Counted from the stretch's first letter, positions 8,458 to 17,216 are shown. The stretch is DNA of 64,000 nucleotides from Pirellulales bacterium (GCA_016931995.1 JAFGDS010000042.1:124001-188000); one strand, 5' to 3'. Notes: generated by a model from the letters alone, not told the origin. Made by a program: numbers and translations.

Positions 8458-8752
8458 GTCATGCTGAGTGAAGCGCAGCATCTCGTCTCCCGTTGATTTG
8501 CCTCTGATTTGCCTAAAAAGACGCGGGGCTCCGCCCCGGACCCCGGGATTTTCTCAGGCATAACTCCTGTGTCCAATGGCACTTGTGACGAGACAGACCG
8601 TGCCGGCTCCACACCCATTGGACACCGGAGCCATGCCTCGGAAAATCCTGCGGCGCAGCCGCACCGGCGTCAGGACTTGCGTCGGCGCACCTTTCCGTCG
8701 GATGAACCTCTCCTTTGGGGCCAACGAGATCCTTCGCTGCGCTCAGGATGAC
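8458..8752. repeat. TGAGCG-family inverted repeat enclosing another palindrome
   Basis: The arms 8458-8484 (GTCATGCTGAGTGAAGCGCA) and 8726-8752 (GAGATCCTTCGCTGCGCTCA) are inverted copies of the GTCATCCTGAGCGCAGCGAA family seen at six other places in this window. The interval contains a different palindromic element (8546-8648). Together they occupy most of the 685-bp gap between the dedA-like and LOG genes; nothing else recognisable is present there. Confidence 0.85.
8546..8648. repeat. Long palindromic element, copy A
   Basis: Arm 8546-8579 begins GGATTTTCTCAGGCATAACT and its inverted partner 8615-8648 ends GCCTCGGAAAATCC; both are 34 nt with 35 nt between them. Small GC hairpins flank it: GGGGCTCCGCCCC on the left and TGCGGCGCAGCCGCA on the right. 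A second copy lies at 26636-26735 in the opposite orientation, with the two flanking hairpins exchanged accordingly. The element is non-coding and could form a roughly 100-nt structured transcript. Confidence 0.85.
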
Positions 8753-8796
8753 GCTGCGCTCAGGAGGACGCTGGCTCAGGAGGACGCTGGCTCAGG
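8741..8796. repeat. Three-copy 16-17-bp tandem repeat
   Basis: GCTCAGGATGACGCTGC is followed by two exact copies of GCTCAGGAGGACGCTG and then a partial GCTCAGG. The tandem array extends the right-hand arm of the enclosing TGAGCG-family repeat and looks like local slippage from that arm. Confidence 0.85.
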
Positions 8797-8997
8797 AACG
8801 TGGTGGGCGAGGCAGGTTCTGGAATGGGCTTCCCAGACGTTGGCCGTCCGAAGCCCAACATCACGTCGGGCCTCCGTCCCTTTTGCCCTCCAATCCCCCC
8901 ATCTGGTAGGCCATCCCTCCGAAACGTCCGCCATACGCCCGACTATAATGGAAGGAAGACCGGGGGAGACCGGCCACACCCCAGCGGAGCTTATCGC

Positions 8998-10050
8998 GTG
9001 CAACCCAAGGACTCCATCGGCCAAGCCCATTCCCATACGTTTCGCGTGGACGGCATCCCGCCGCAGCCGGCCGGGTTGCCCGGGGCGCCGCGGCGGACGG
9101 CCGACTTGATCGACCGGATCAAGGAAGTGGCCGACCAGATGGCGGGCGATAACGCCTCGAGGGGCGACCTCAAGATCGTCGCGCGGGCCCTTCGCGAGCT
9201 CCGCTACGCTTTCAAGGTCTTTTCGCCCTACCGGTCCTGCCGCAAGGTGACCGTGTTCGGCTCCTCGCGCACGCCGCCGAGCGATCCCTGCTACGAGCAG
9301 GCGGTGGCGCTGGGCCGGGCAATGGCCGAGCACGGCTGGCTCGTGGTCACCGGCGCGGCCAGCGGGATCATGGAAGCCGGCCACGTCGGCGCGGGCCGCG
9401 AGCACTCGATGGGACTGAACATCCTGCTGCCGTTCGAGCAAGTGGCCAACTCCATCATTGCCGACGATCCCAAGCTCGTCCACATGAAGTATTTCTTCAC
9501 CCGCAAGCTCATGTTCGTCAAGGAGTGCCACGCCATCTGCCTTCTGCCCGGCGGATTCGGCACGCTCGACGAGGGCATGGAAGTGCTCACTTTGGTGCAG
9601 ACGGGCAAGCGCGACATGGTGCCGGTCGTGTTTCTCGACGAGCCGGGTGGAACCTACTGGGCTCAATATGAGCGGTTCATCCACGAGCAGCTTCTCGCCC
9701 GGGGAATGATCGCGCCGGACGATCTCGCCCTGTTCAAACGGACCGATCGGGTGGAGGAAGCCGTCGAGGAGATGCTGCGGTTCTTCCGCGTGTACCACGG
9801 CATGCGCTACGTCCACGACCGGCTCGTGTTGCGGCTGAACGAACCGCTCGATCCGGCGCTCGTCGAGGAACTCAACGCCGATTTCGCCGACATCCTGCTC
9901 AAGGGTCGTTTCGCGACGGGCGGGCCGCTGCCCGAGGAACGCGACGAACCCGATCTGGCCGACAAACCCCGCCTCATCTTCCCCTTCAACCGCCGCGACT
10001 TCGGCCGCCTCCGCCAGCTCATCGACCGGTTGAATCGGTCGGACGAGTGA
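8998..10050 (+). CDS. LOG-family protein (nucleotide phosphoribohydrolase-like)
   Basis: A 350-residue protein. The Rossmann-like LOG domain runs from about residue 80 to 270 with the motifs VFGSSR, VTGAASGIMEAGHVGA (122-127 SGIMEA) and the catalytic PGGFGTLDE (184-192). LOG enzymes release a free base from a nucleoside monophosphate, as in cytokinin activation, and many bacterial members are nucleosidases of the PpnN type. About 80 residues precede and 80 follow the core, so it is longer than plant-type LOGs (about 200). GTG at 8998 is taken as start, because further upstream the frame runs into repeat sequence and no ATG occurs before residue 48. The true substrate is unassigned. Confidence 0.85.
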   Translation: MQPKDSIGQAHSHTFRVDGIPPQPAGLPGAPRRTADLIDRIKEVADQMAGDNASRGDLKIVARALRELRYAFKVFSPYRSCRKVTVFGSSRTPPSDPCYEQAVALGRAMAEHGWLVVTGAASGIMEAGHVGAGREHSMGLNILLPFEQVANSIIADDPKLVHMKYFFTRKLMFVKECHAICLLPGGFGTLDEGMEVLTLVQTGKRDMVPVVFLDEPGGTYWAQYERFIHEQLLARGMIAPDDLALFKRTDRVEEAVEEMLRFFRVYHGMRYVHDRLVLRLNEPLDPALVEELNADFADILLKGRFATGGPLPEERDEPDLADKPRLIFPFNRRDFGRLRQLIDRLNRSDE

Positions 10051-10130
10051 GGCGAGGTTGGCGGCCGGGAATGGATGGCACGCTCCACAGCGCAGCGAGG
10101 GGCGTGGTTTTGTAACGTCATACGACGGAT

Positions 10131-10461
10131 TTCACCACGGAGGGCACGGAGAACACGGAGGGGTGCGATTCGTGGATCCGACCTCACCGTCTGTTTCGCC
10201 TCACCACGTCATCCTGAGCGCAGCGAAGGATCTCGTTAGACAACGGACAGATTGAGATGCATCGCCGCGCTCGGCATGACACAGGCGTTGGGATTCCCGG
10301 ACGGGGTATTTCTGCTGGCTCTCCCCGTGCGTGAGTCCCCGCGTTCCGCGGCACGGGCAAAGCCAGTGGCACCCGAAGCCAGGCTTCGATTCGATACCTT
10401 CACTACGAGGCATTTCACCAGCCAAGAATCTCCTCCGTGTTCTCCGTGCCTCCGTGGTGAA
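10131..10461. repeat. Second nested inverted repeat (CACGGAG outside, TGAGCG inside)
   Basis: Outer arms 10131-10161 and 10432-10461 are CACGGAG-unit repeats in inverted orientation; inner arms 10208-10234 (GTCATCCTGAGCGCAGCGAA) and 10254-10280 are the TGAGCG family. The order matches the block at 7361-7561. Between the inner and outer right arms lie further short hairpins such as GAAGCCAGGCTTC. It fills much of the 678-bp gap between the LOG gene and the DUF1559 gene. Confidence 0.88.
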
Positions 10462-10490
10462 ATCCCTCTCTGTCTTGGGATCGATGCGAT

Positions 10491-10517
10491 GACCGGCGAC
10501 GGGAGTCGCCTCCCACA
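10491..10517. repeat. Solo arm of the GGCGACGGGAGTCGCC repeat family
   Basis: CGGCGACGGGAGTCGCCTCC at this position matches the right arm of the inverted pair at 35815-35878. Here only one arm is present, so it is either a degraded pair or a half element. Confidence 0.7.
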
Positions 10518-10728
10518 GGTCTCTCTTTTTCCGCCCAATAATCACCCGCCCGCGGCGAATACCCATTCGATCGGTCGCCTGGCCAAACCGCGCCTCCGTG
10601 CCCCCCACGGATGACGGTTGCGGGGGGGCTTTCGGTGTGGTACAACGCAGGCAAGCCGGTCGGACGCGGCAGGTTGATTGGGGGTCGGGCGGGGCCCGGC
10701 CCGTTGGGTCTTTTCCTGGAGGCAAATC

Positions 10729-12393
10729 ATGTTCCGCACGCACAAGGCAACGATCTGTTGGGTGTTGATTTTCACCATGGTGGTGGGTCCCTCGTGGGCC
10801 GTCGCTCAGACGCCCGCCGCGCCGCCCGCCACGGCCACGCCGCAAAAGCTGGACGTTGAGTACGTGACGCCCGGCACGGCCCTGGCCGCCGTGGCCTTTC
10901 CCCGCCGCGTGCTCACCGCGCCCGAGGCGGAGATGATGCCAACCGAGGTGATGACCGCGGCGGGCATGAAGCAATTGGGCATCGACCCGATGGACGTCGA
11001 GCAGATCCTGCTCGTTGCCGAGCCGCCAACGCCCCCGATGCCGCCGTCGGCGGGCCTGGTCGTCCGCCTGGCCAAGCCGTACTCGATGGCCGCGATTTTG
11101 CCGGTGCTCAAGGAAATGACCACCGAGTCCACGCTCGACGGCAAGCCGTGCCGGAAGGGCATCAACCCGATGCTGCCGAGCTACTACATGCCGGACGACC
11201 GCACGCTCGTTCTGGCCACCGGCGGGATGCTCGAGCGGATGGTCGCCCAAAAGGCCCAGCCGGTCGAGGGCGCGATGAGCAAGCTCCTGGGTCGGATGAA
11301 CGACTCGGACGACGCGCTGGCGGTGCTCCTGGTCGAGCCGATTCGGCCGCTGGCGGCCATGGCCATGGCCTCCGCGCCGCCGCTGCCGCCGGGTCTGGAA
11401 GGCGTCCGCGACGTGCCGCAGTTGGTCAACGTGGTGGGGTTGAAGTTGAAATTGACCGGCAATCCCCGCGCGCTCTTGAGCGTGCGCGCCCGCGACGAGG
11501 CGGCCGCGCAAGAGTTGGAGCGTCTGGTCGATCAGCTCCTGTCGATGGCCCATCAGGCGATGATGGCCGACATGGCCCGCAAAGCGCCCGCCGATCCAGT
11601 GGAGCAGGCGGCCCAGCAGTACGCGCATCGGGTGAGCAAGCGGATGCTCGATATGGTTCGTCCCGTGCGCAAGGGCGACCGGCTTGAGCTGACGTTTGAC
11701 CAGACCAGCGCCATTCAGCCGGCGCACATGGCCACCACCGGCGTCCTCATCGCGTTGCTTTTGCCGGCGGTGCAGGCCGCCCGCGAGGCCGCGCGGCGGG
11801 CGCAGTCGGCCAACAACATGAAGCAGATCGGCATCGCGATGCACATCTATCTGGAGGCGAAGAAGACGTTTCCCGCCCGGGCGAATTTTGACGCCGAGGG
11901 CAAGCCGCTTCTGAGCTGGCGGGTGCATATCCTGCCGTACATCGAACAGGAAGCCCTGTATCGCGAGTTCCATCTGGACGAGCCGTGGGACAGCCCGCAC
12001 AACAAGACGCTCATCGACCGGATGCCGGAGATCTACCGCAACCCCAGCAGCCCCAGCCCGCCGGGCCAGGCGAACTACCTCGTGCCCGTTGGTCCCGGCA
12101 CGCTCTTCGAGGGTGACAAGGGATCGAAGATTCGTGAGATACTCGACGGCACGTCGAACACGATCCTCGTGGTCGAGGCGGACCCCGACCGCGCGGTGAT
12201 CTGGACGAAGCCGGACGACCTGACGTATGACCCCGCCTCGCCCGCCGCGGGCCTCGGCCGTGCCCATCCCGGCGGCTTCAACGCCGCGTTCGCCGACGGC
12301 AGCGTCCGCTTCCTCGCCAAGGACATCGACCCCACCGTCCTCCGCGCCTTCATGACCCGCGCGGGCAAAGAGATAGTCAACCCCGGATTGTAG
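10729..12393 (+). CDS. Atypical DUF1559-containing exported protein
   Basis: A 554-residue protein with a normal signal peptide (ICWVLIFTMVVGPSWAVAQ) instead of a prepilin leader. Residues about 30-320 are an unassigned planctomycete-type domain rich in Met and Pro. At about 336-360 it carries [20 protein letters not shown], the hallmark normally found just after the pilin helix, followed by the rest of a DUF1559 domain (MKQIGIAMHIYLE, SWRVHILPYIEQEALYREF, and the C-terminal HPGGFNAAFADGSVRFL). The ATG at 10729 has GGAGG 7 nt upstream. The moved DUF1559 segment suggests a domain fusion. Function is unknown. Confidence 0.85.
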   Translation: MFRTHKATICWVLIFTMVVGPSWAVAQTPAAPPATATPQKLDVEYVTPGTALAAVAFPRRVLTAPEAEMMPTEVMTAAGMKQLGIDPMDVEQILLVAEPPTPPMPPSAGLVVRLAKPYSMAAILPVLKEMTTESTLDGKPCRKGINPMLPSYYMPDDRTLVLATGGMLERMVAQKAQPVEGAMSKLLGRMNDSDDALAVLLVEPIRPLAAMAMASAPPLPPGLEGVRDVPQLVNVVGLKLKLTGNPRALLSVRARDEAAAQELERLVDQLLSMAHQAMMADMARKAPADPVEQAAQQYAHRVSKRMLDMVRPVRKGDRLELTFDQTSAIQPAHMATTGVLIALLLPAVQAAREAARRAQSANNMKQIGIAMHIYLEAKKTFPARANFDAEGKPLLSWRVHILPYIEQEALYREFHLDEPWDSPHNKTLIDRMPEIYRNPSSPSPPGQANYLVPVGPGTLFEGDKGSKIREILDGTSNTILVVEADPDRAVIWTKPDDLTYDPASPAAGLGRAHPGGFNAAFADGSVRFLAKDIDPTVLRAFMTRAGKEIVNPGL

Positions 12394-12428
12394 GGGCGCT
12401 GGCGCTCCAACCGGCAGGCAATCCACCT

Positions 12429-12454
12429 CCCCTCTCCCGCCTGCGGGAGAGGGG
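12429..12454. repeat. Perfect 12-bp-stem hairpin of the CCCCTCTCCCGC family
   Basis: CCCCTCTCCCGC and GCGGGAGAGGGG pair perfectly around a 2-nt loop, 36 nt after the DUF1559 stop. It might act as a transcription stop, but no T-tract follows. Related hairpins occur at 44821-44846 and 54146-54170, so it is a dispersed family. Confidence 0.75.
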
Positions 12455-12556
12455 CCGGGGTTAGGGGACGTTCACAAGCCGCCGACGGCAATGCCGGTTC
12501 GTGCTTCTCGTGAATTCCATGGTTCCTTCTAGGTCATTCGCGATCCGGGTGACGAA

Positions 12557-12650
12557 GGAAACCACGAATGAACGCGAATACACGCGAAGGTCAACGAAAA
12601 GGGCTGCCAGGCTCTCCATTCGCGTACATTCGTGTGTATTGGCGGTTCCT
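12557..12650. repeat. Inverted repeat of the CACGAATGAACGCGAATACA family
   Basis: The left arm at 12557-12588 (AACCACGAATGAACGCGAAT) and the right arm around 12619-12650 (TTCGTGTGTATTGGCGGTTC) are imperfect inverted copies. They fill the 381-bp gap upstream of the GH172-like gene; with the preceding hairpin they account for most of that gap. Confidence 0.75.
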
Positions 12651-12774
12651 TCCTTTTGCTCGGCTCTCGGCGTGTGGTTGTGGCGTCATCGGGCAAACCG
12701 GCGGCGACTTGTTCGCGGATGCGCCAGGTCGTAGAATGGGGAGCGATCGGCCTAACCCTCCGGAGGACTCGTCC

Positions 12775-14421
12775 ATGTTTCGCTTCCGCTTTCCGGTGTT
12801 GTTCGCGGCCTTGGCCATCGTCTTCTTGTTTCCTCCAACATCCCTCGCCGCCGACGAGCCCGTGCGGGATCTGTCTTGGTTTCTGCGGCGGATGCGCTCG
12901 GTCGAGCATCTGCCGGAACTCGAGGCCTCGCACACGGCCATGGCCAGCACGTGGGATCGGGCCGGCGGGAACAACGACGCGGCCGATTTCAAACAGATCG
13001 AGAAGGACGGACGCAACGTGCTGTTGGACGTGGACGGGCCGGGCTGCGTCCATCGGATCTTCCTGGGCGTCCTCAGCGACCTGCACGCAAAGACGCGGAT
13101 CCAGATCTTCCTCGACGGGTCGGACGCGGCGGCGATCGACATGCCGCTGGCCGAGTTCTTCGCCGACCGCGACGGGCCGCTGCCGTATCCGCTGGTGTTC
13201 TTCAAGAGCTATCCCGGCACGCTCTTTCCGATCCCTTTCGCGAAGCACTGCCGCATTCAGTTGGTGCATCCGGACTTCGGCAAGCCCGAGTGGGACAATC
13301 ACCCGTGGCGATGCCCTTGGAGCAACTACTGGCAGATTGTCTACACCACATACCCAGCGGGCACGCGCGTGTCGAGCCTCGCGTGGCCGCCGTCGGAGGC
13401 CGAGCGCGCGGAGATCGAGCGAACGTGCGAGTCATGGCTGGCCGCCGAATCCGGTCCGCCGTCGTTCGACGAGAAGCCCGAGGTGGACGAAACGTTTTCG
13501 CTGGCCGCGGGCCAATCGCGGGACGTTTCGCTTGCTGGTCTGGGCGTCATTCGTCAGCTTCGCCTGGCCGTCGAGCCGGCCACGCCCGAGGTGCTCACGA
13601 AGCTGCGGATGCGGATTAGCTTCGATGGCGCGGCCCTGCCGGGCGTGGACGCGCCGGTGGGGTACTTCTTCGGTCACGCCTTCACGGGCCACAACCATCG
13701 GGCGAAGTCGATCGCCGCCGTGCTGGGCCGCCGGCCGGTCAGCCCGGCCGCGCCGGTCGAGTATTCGGCCAACTTCCACTCGCTCCTCCTAGGAGTGACC
13801 GAGACCGAAGCCTACGCGCGGTTCCCCATGCCCTTTGCCAACGGCGCGGTCCTGCGGCTAGAGAATCCGTCCACGGTGGATGTGTCGCGGATCCGCCTTC
13901 GGATGAGCGTCGACCGGCCGGAGTCGCTGCCGGACAACTGGGGTCGGTTCCAGGCCACGTGGCGCGCCGAGCCCGCGGCCACGCCGGCCGTGCCGAAGTT
14001 CGGACCGAAGAACGTGCCGTGCCACACGGTTCTCGAACGTCGCGGGCGCGGCAAGTACGTCGGTGTGATGCTCATGATCGACTGGCCGCACGAGCCGTGG
14101 TGGGGCGAAGGCGACTGGCTCATCTGGACCGACGAGGAGGGCTGGCCACCCAGCTACCACGGCACGGGCAGCGAAGAGTACTTCAACAGCGGTTGGTGCC
14201 AGTTCGACCGCAAGGCCGTCTCGGGTTTTGTCGCCCTGCGGCCGGGCCACGTCGCCGTGTACTCGTTCCACCTGAATGACGCGTTCCAGTTCCAACGAAA
14301 CGTCCGCGTCCTGGAGGAGCAGATGGGCGACGGCCTGATCCACTCGACCCATCCGCTCTGGGGCAGCACCGCCTACTGGTACGCCTTGCCCACGCGCCCA
14401 GCCGAGTCGGAAGAAGAGTAG
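12775..14421 (+). CDS. Secreted DUF2961 (GH172-like) glycosidase
   Basis: A 548-residue exported protein; signal peptide FPVLFAALAIVFLFPPTSLA. The body is DUF2961: the conserved HGTGSEEYFNSGW motif is at about 462-474, with the preceding DWPHEPWWGEGDW, and the N-terminal GPGCVHRIFLG typical of the family. DUF2961 defines GH172, with characterised members acting on alpha-D-fructofuranose or D-arabinofuranose linkages; Glu in GTGSE is a likely catalytic residue. The ATG at 12775 is preceded by CGGAGG. It stands alone between repeat-filled gaps. The specific glycan is unknown. Confidence 0.85.
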   Translation: MFRFRFPVLFAALAIVFLFPPTSLAADEPVRDLSWFLRRMRSVEHLPELEASHTAMASTWDRAGGNNDAADFKQIEKDGRNVLLDVDGPGCVHRIFLGVLSDLHAKTRIQIFLDGSDAAAIDMPLAEFFADRDGPLPYPLVFFKSYPGTLFPIPFAKHCRIQLVHPDFGKPEWDNHPWRCPWSNYWQIVYTTYPAGTRVSSLAWPPSEAERAEIERTCESWLAAESGPPSFDEKPEVDETFSLAAGQSRDVSLAGLGVIRQLRLAVEPATPEVLTKLRMRISFDGAALPGVDAPVGYFFGHAFTGHNHRAKSIAAVLGRRPVSPAAPVEYSANFHSLLLGVTETEAYARFPMPFANGAVLRLENPSTVDVSRIRLRMSVDRPESLPDNWGRFQATWRAEPAATPAVPKFGPKNVPCHTVLERRGRGKYVGVMLMIDWPHEPWWGEGDWLIWTDEEGWPPSYHGTGSEEYFNSGWCQFDRKAVSGFVALRPGHVAVYSFHLNDAFQFQRNVRVLEEQMGDGLIHSTHPLWGSTAYWYALPTRPAESEEE

Positions 14422-14560
14422 TCGGGTGCCATGCCCACATGGGGCACCGCCGCCCTCGGCGGTGCTGATTGCGCAGCCGAGGGCGGCTGGGCCACACGGC
14501 CTTGTGAACACGGCGGAGTCCGAGAGAGCACTGCTGGGCAAGCCAGCAGTTGGCGCCCGA
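14422..14560. repeat. Cluster of short hairpins of dispersed-repeat type
   Basis: Three hairpins in a row fill the convergent gap between the GH172-like gene and dapB: GTGCC...GGGGCAC at 14426-14447, CCGCCCTCGGC/GCCGAGGGCGG at 14450-14486, and CTGCTGG/CCAGCAG at 14531-14549. They may terminate both converging transcripts, although no clear T-tract is seen. Confidence 0.65.
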
Positions 14561-14566
14561 TGGGCG

Positions 14567-15385
14567 TCACAACCCCAGCACGTCGTTCATCGTGTAGAGA
14601 CCCGGGGGCTTGCCGGCGAGGAACTTGGCGGCGGCCAGGGCGCCCAGGGCGTAGCAGTCGCGGTTGCTGGCGCGGACGGTGATCTCGACGGTCTCGCCGA
14701 GCATGCCGAAGATGATGGTGTGCTCGCCGGGGTTGTCGCCGGCGCGGATGGCGTGGTAGCCGATTTCGCCGTGGGGTCGCGCGCCGGGCCGGCCCTCGCG
14801 CCCGTGGCAATGGGCGGTCTGCCCCATGGCCGAGGCGATGAGCTCGCCCAATCGCAGCGCGGTTCCGCTGGGCGCGTCTTCCTTGAAGCGATGATGGCGT
14901 TCGAGGATCTCGACGTCGGCGTCGTGGTCGGCCAGCGCCCGGGCGGCGGCCTCGGCCAGCTTCATGCCGACGTTGACCGCCCGGCTCATGTTCGGCGCCC
15001 AAAGCACGGGGATCCGCTCCGCCGCGGCGGGGATCAGCGTCTTGGTGTCCTCCGAACCCAAGCCGGTCGTGGCGACGACAATGGGCAACGCGCGGTCGAC
15101 GCACAGCGCCACGGCCGAGCGGGCGCCCGCCGGAAGAGAGAAATCAACCAGCACGTCGGCGTCCACGTCGAGTTCGGCCGCTAGCGGCACGCCCAACGGA
15201 CCGATGCCGACGATCGCGCCGACGTCCTCGCCGAGTCGGGGGTGGCCGGGCGCGTCGAGGGCCGCGACCAGAACGAGTTGCGGGTCGTCGGAGCCCAGGG
15301 CCACGAGCCGCCGGCCCATCCGGCCCGCGGCGCCATGGATCACAACGCGAAGCGGCGGCATGGGGGGATCCTTCGGTGGATTCAC
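14567..15385 (-). CDS. dapB: 4-hydroxy-tetrahydrodipicolinate reductase
   Basis: A 272-residue DapB for lysine/diaminopimelate synthesis, reducing hydroxy-tetrahydrodipicolinate with NAD(P)H in the cytoplasm. The nucleotide-binding motif HGAAGRMGRRL is at 17-27, ATTGLG at 105-110, and the signature ERHHRFKEDAPSGTA at 162-176 with the catalytic His and Lys. Length matches the family. GTG at 15385 overlaps the stop of the upstream gene (GTGA); an internal ATG at 15361 with AAGGA before it is an alternative. Being coupled to a membrane prenyltransferase-repeat gene rather than to other dap genes is unusual. Confidence 0.93.
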   Translation of the reverse strand: MNPPKDPPMPPLRVVIHGAAGRMGRRLVALGSDDPQLVLVAALDAPGHPRLGEDVGAIVGIGPLGVPLAAELDVDADVLVDFSLPAGARSAVALCVDRALPIVVATTGLGSEDTKTLIPAAAERIPVLWAPNMSRAVNVGMKLAEAAARALADHDADVEILERHHRFKEDAPSGTALRLGELIASAMGQTAHCHGREGRPGARPHGEIGYHAIRAGDNPGEHTIIFGMLGETVEITVRASNRDCYALGALAAAKFLAGKPPGLYTMNDVLGL

Positions 15386-17064
15386 TCGATGGGGAAGTCT
15401 TCTTCGGTGCTCTGTTTCGCGTAGATGGGCATGTAGCGGTAGTAGACCTCGAGGATCATGGCGGCCATCGTGGTGCAGTAGAGCCGTCCGCCGACGGGGG
15501 CGTGGTGCCGATCGGCGGTCATGTACCAGCTTCCCGCCTCGTGGCCGCTCTTCGATTGCGAGTTAACCAACTGGTCGCGCATGGACTTGTTCCATTTGGA
15601 CCACAAGTCGCCTTCCCAGTGGCGCAGCACCTGGGTGGCGTAGTAGTTGTAGTACATGTTGTCTTCCGACGGCCCGCGATCGCCAAGCCACTTCACGCCG
15701 CGTTCGAGGGCGGACTGATCCTTCTTCCACCCAAGGTGCATGCGGCTTAGGAGGCCGACGGCCGTGGTGGCCTCGCCCGCGCCGGGCGTCGTGTAGCCGT
15801 AGTTCGCGCCGTCATTCGATTGCACGCTGTCGAGGAAGACGGACGCCTTGGCCACGACCGGGGCCGGGACCTGCAGGTAGGCCATGTGGCCGCTCTTGAG
15901 GGCCATGATCTGCCAACCCAAAACGGAGGTGTCGCCGGGATCGTGCGGGTCGTAGCGCCAGCCGCCGCCGTGCGGGTCCTGCGCGTAGCAGATGAAGTTC
16001 ACCGCCGCCTGCGCCGGCTGGTAGAGGTCGCGGTCGTGCGTCATGGCATAGGCCTCGCACAAGGCGATGGACGCGATGCCGTGCGAGTACATCGAGCCGC
16101 CGAGCTCGTGCAGACTGCCCGTGCGCGGATCCATCTTCGCGATCAGAAAACGGAGCCCCGCCTCGACGTTCTTCCGGTAGGGACTCTTTTTGTCCTGGTG
16201 GGTTTGGCCCGCGCCGAGAAAGGGCAGAAGCGCCAAGCCCGTGGCCGCGTTGCGAGCCGATCCCAACGAGCCCGGATTGCGACATTGACCGCGGCACGAC
16301 GGACACTCGTGATGGGCGAAGCTCCAACCGCCGTCGGGCATCTGGTGGGCGGCAAGCCACCGCAGCGCGGCGGCCACGGCCGCTTCGCTCTCCTTGGTGC
16401 CGCCGTATCGGGCCACGAGACCCCGCCGGGCCTGCTCGCCCCGGCCCGAAAATCCGTCGCCCGTGTACGCGCCAATCTCGGCCAGCATGTCGCGGCGCAG
16501 CGCCTTCTCGAAGCCCAGGTCGGCCACCTCCACGTTCGCCGCGGCTGCCTCGACGTCGTCCACCGGAGACGTGCTCTCCGCGGGCGTCTCGACCGTCTGC
16601 TCGACCTCGACCGCTTCGTCCGACGTCGCCTCGAGGTGGATCTCCTCGATCGGCTCGTCCGGCAACTCGTCCAACTCCTCGGTTTCGTTGTCCGACGAGG
16701 CGATCAACTGCCGCAGCGTCTCCACCGGTTGAGCCGGAAGCTGGATGAGCATCAACACGACGATGACCACCGTGTGGACGATCATGCTGGCCAGCCAGCC
16801 GGGCGTCTGGCGGAGCACCTCCCGCGACCAGAGCGGCAGCGCCAGCCGCGGGACCTTGCGGCGATTCTTTCGGGCCCGACGATTCGCCGCGCCTGCCGCA
16901 ACCACCTCGGCCGCGCCGGAAGCCTCCGACGGCGTGGATAACGGAACCGGCGGCGGGGTTTGGTCTGGCGAGGCGACCGCCTCAAGTTCCCGCGGCGGGA
17001 CGCTGGCAGCGACCGGCTCGGGCAGGTCGCTTCGGCCGTCGGACGATGCGTTGTCGGCCATCAT
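15382..17064 (-). CDS. Membrane-anchored prenyltransferase/squalene-oxidase-repeat protein
   Basis: A 560-residue protein. A basic N-terminal region leads to one transmembrane helix at about 90-110 (LASMIVHTVVIVVLMLIQL), then an acidic linker (about 125-175, rich in Glu, Asp and Pro), then an alpha/alpha-toroid from about 230 with repeats such as AALRWLAAHQMPDGGWSF, AVNFICYAQDPHGGGWRY and AKASVFLDSVQSNDGANYGY. A Cys cluster (CPSCRGQC) sits in the first repeat. Such proteins are common in Planctomycetes and have no known enzyme activity. The start at 17064 or the adjacent Met is chosen since upstream codons have no support. It precedes dapB with a 4-nt overlap. Confidence 0.82.
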   Translation of the reverse strand: MMADNASSDGRSDLPEPVAASVPPRELEAVASPDQTPPPVPLSTPSEASGAAEVVAAGAANRRARKNRRKVPRLALPLWSREVLRQTPGWLASMIVHTVVIVVLMLIQLPAQPVETLRQLIASSDNETEELDELPDEPIEEIHLEATSDEAVEVEQTVETPAESTSPVDDVEAAAANVEVADLGFEKALRRDMLAEIGAYTGDGFSGRGEQARRGLVARYGGTKESEAAVAAALRWLAAHQMPDGGWSFAHHECPSCRGQCRNPGSLGSARNAATGLALLPFLGAGQTHQDKKSPYRKNVEAGLRFLIAKMDPRTGSLHELGGSMYSHGIASIALCEAYAMTHDRDLYQPAQAAVNFICYAQDPHGGGWRYDPHDPGDTSVLGWQIMALKSGHMAYLQVPAPVVAKASVFLDSVQSNDGANYGYTTPGAGEATTAVGLLSRMHLGWKKDQSALERGVKWLGDRGPSEDNMYYNYYATQVLRHWEGDLWSKWNKSMRDQLVNSQSKSGHEAGSWYMTADRHHAPVGGRLYCTTMAAMILEVYYRYMPIYAKQSTEEDFPIE

Positions 17065-17184
17065 CTTGCCCGCCAAACGTGTCCCAAAGGACCACCCAAC
17101 CCCAGCGCGTCGATCCCCCCGTTCTGGGCGACGCAACAACTGGGTAGCTGGACAGAAACCAGCATCGGCGATGCACGCCCACGC

Positions 17185-17216
17185 AGGGTACCCTTCCCTA
17201 TTCAGGGTAACCCTGA
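17185..17216. promoter_or_regulatory. Paired AGGGT palindromes upstream of the toroid-dapB operon
   Basis: AGGGTACCCT at 17185-17194 is a perfect palindrome and TCAGGGTAACCCTGA at 17202-17216 is perfect apart from its central base. Their centres are about 20 bp apart, roughly two helical turns, and 125-150 bp upstream of the operon start. This arrangement resembles a dimer-pair operator; the regulator is unknown. Confidence 0.45.

Noticed and set aside
8760-8997. Longer N-terminus for the LOG protein starting near 8800
   Set aside because: The extra 66 residues have no family counterpart, begin beside repeat sequence and use a weak start; the GTG at 8998 fits better.
7361-10461. CRISPR array
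   Set aside because: The repeats are inverted pairs of several families with irregular spacing, not direct repeats with uniform spacers, and no cas genes are present.
10201-12426. A 741-residue minus-strand open frame
   Set aside because: It is antisense to the DUF1559-type gene at 10729-12393, lacks any recognisable domain, is rich in Arg, His and Gly as expected of a GC-rich shadow frame, and runs through dispersed repeats.
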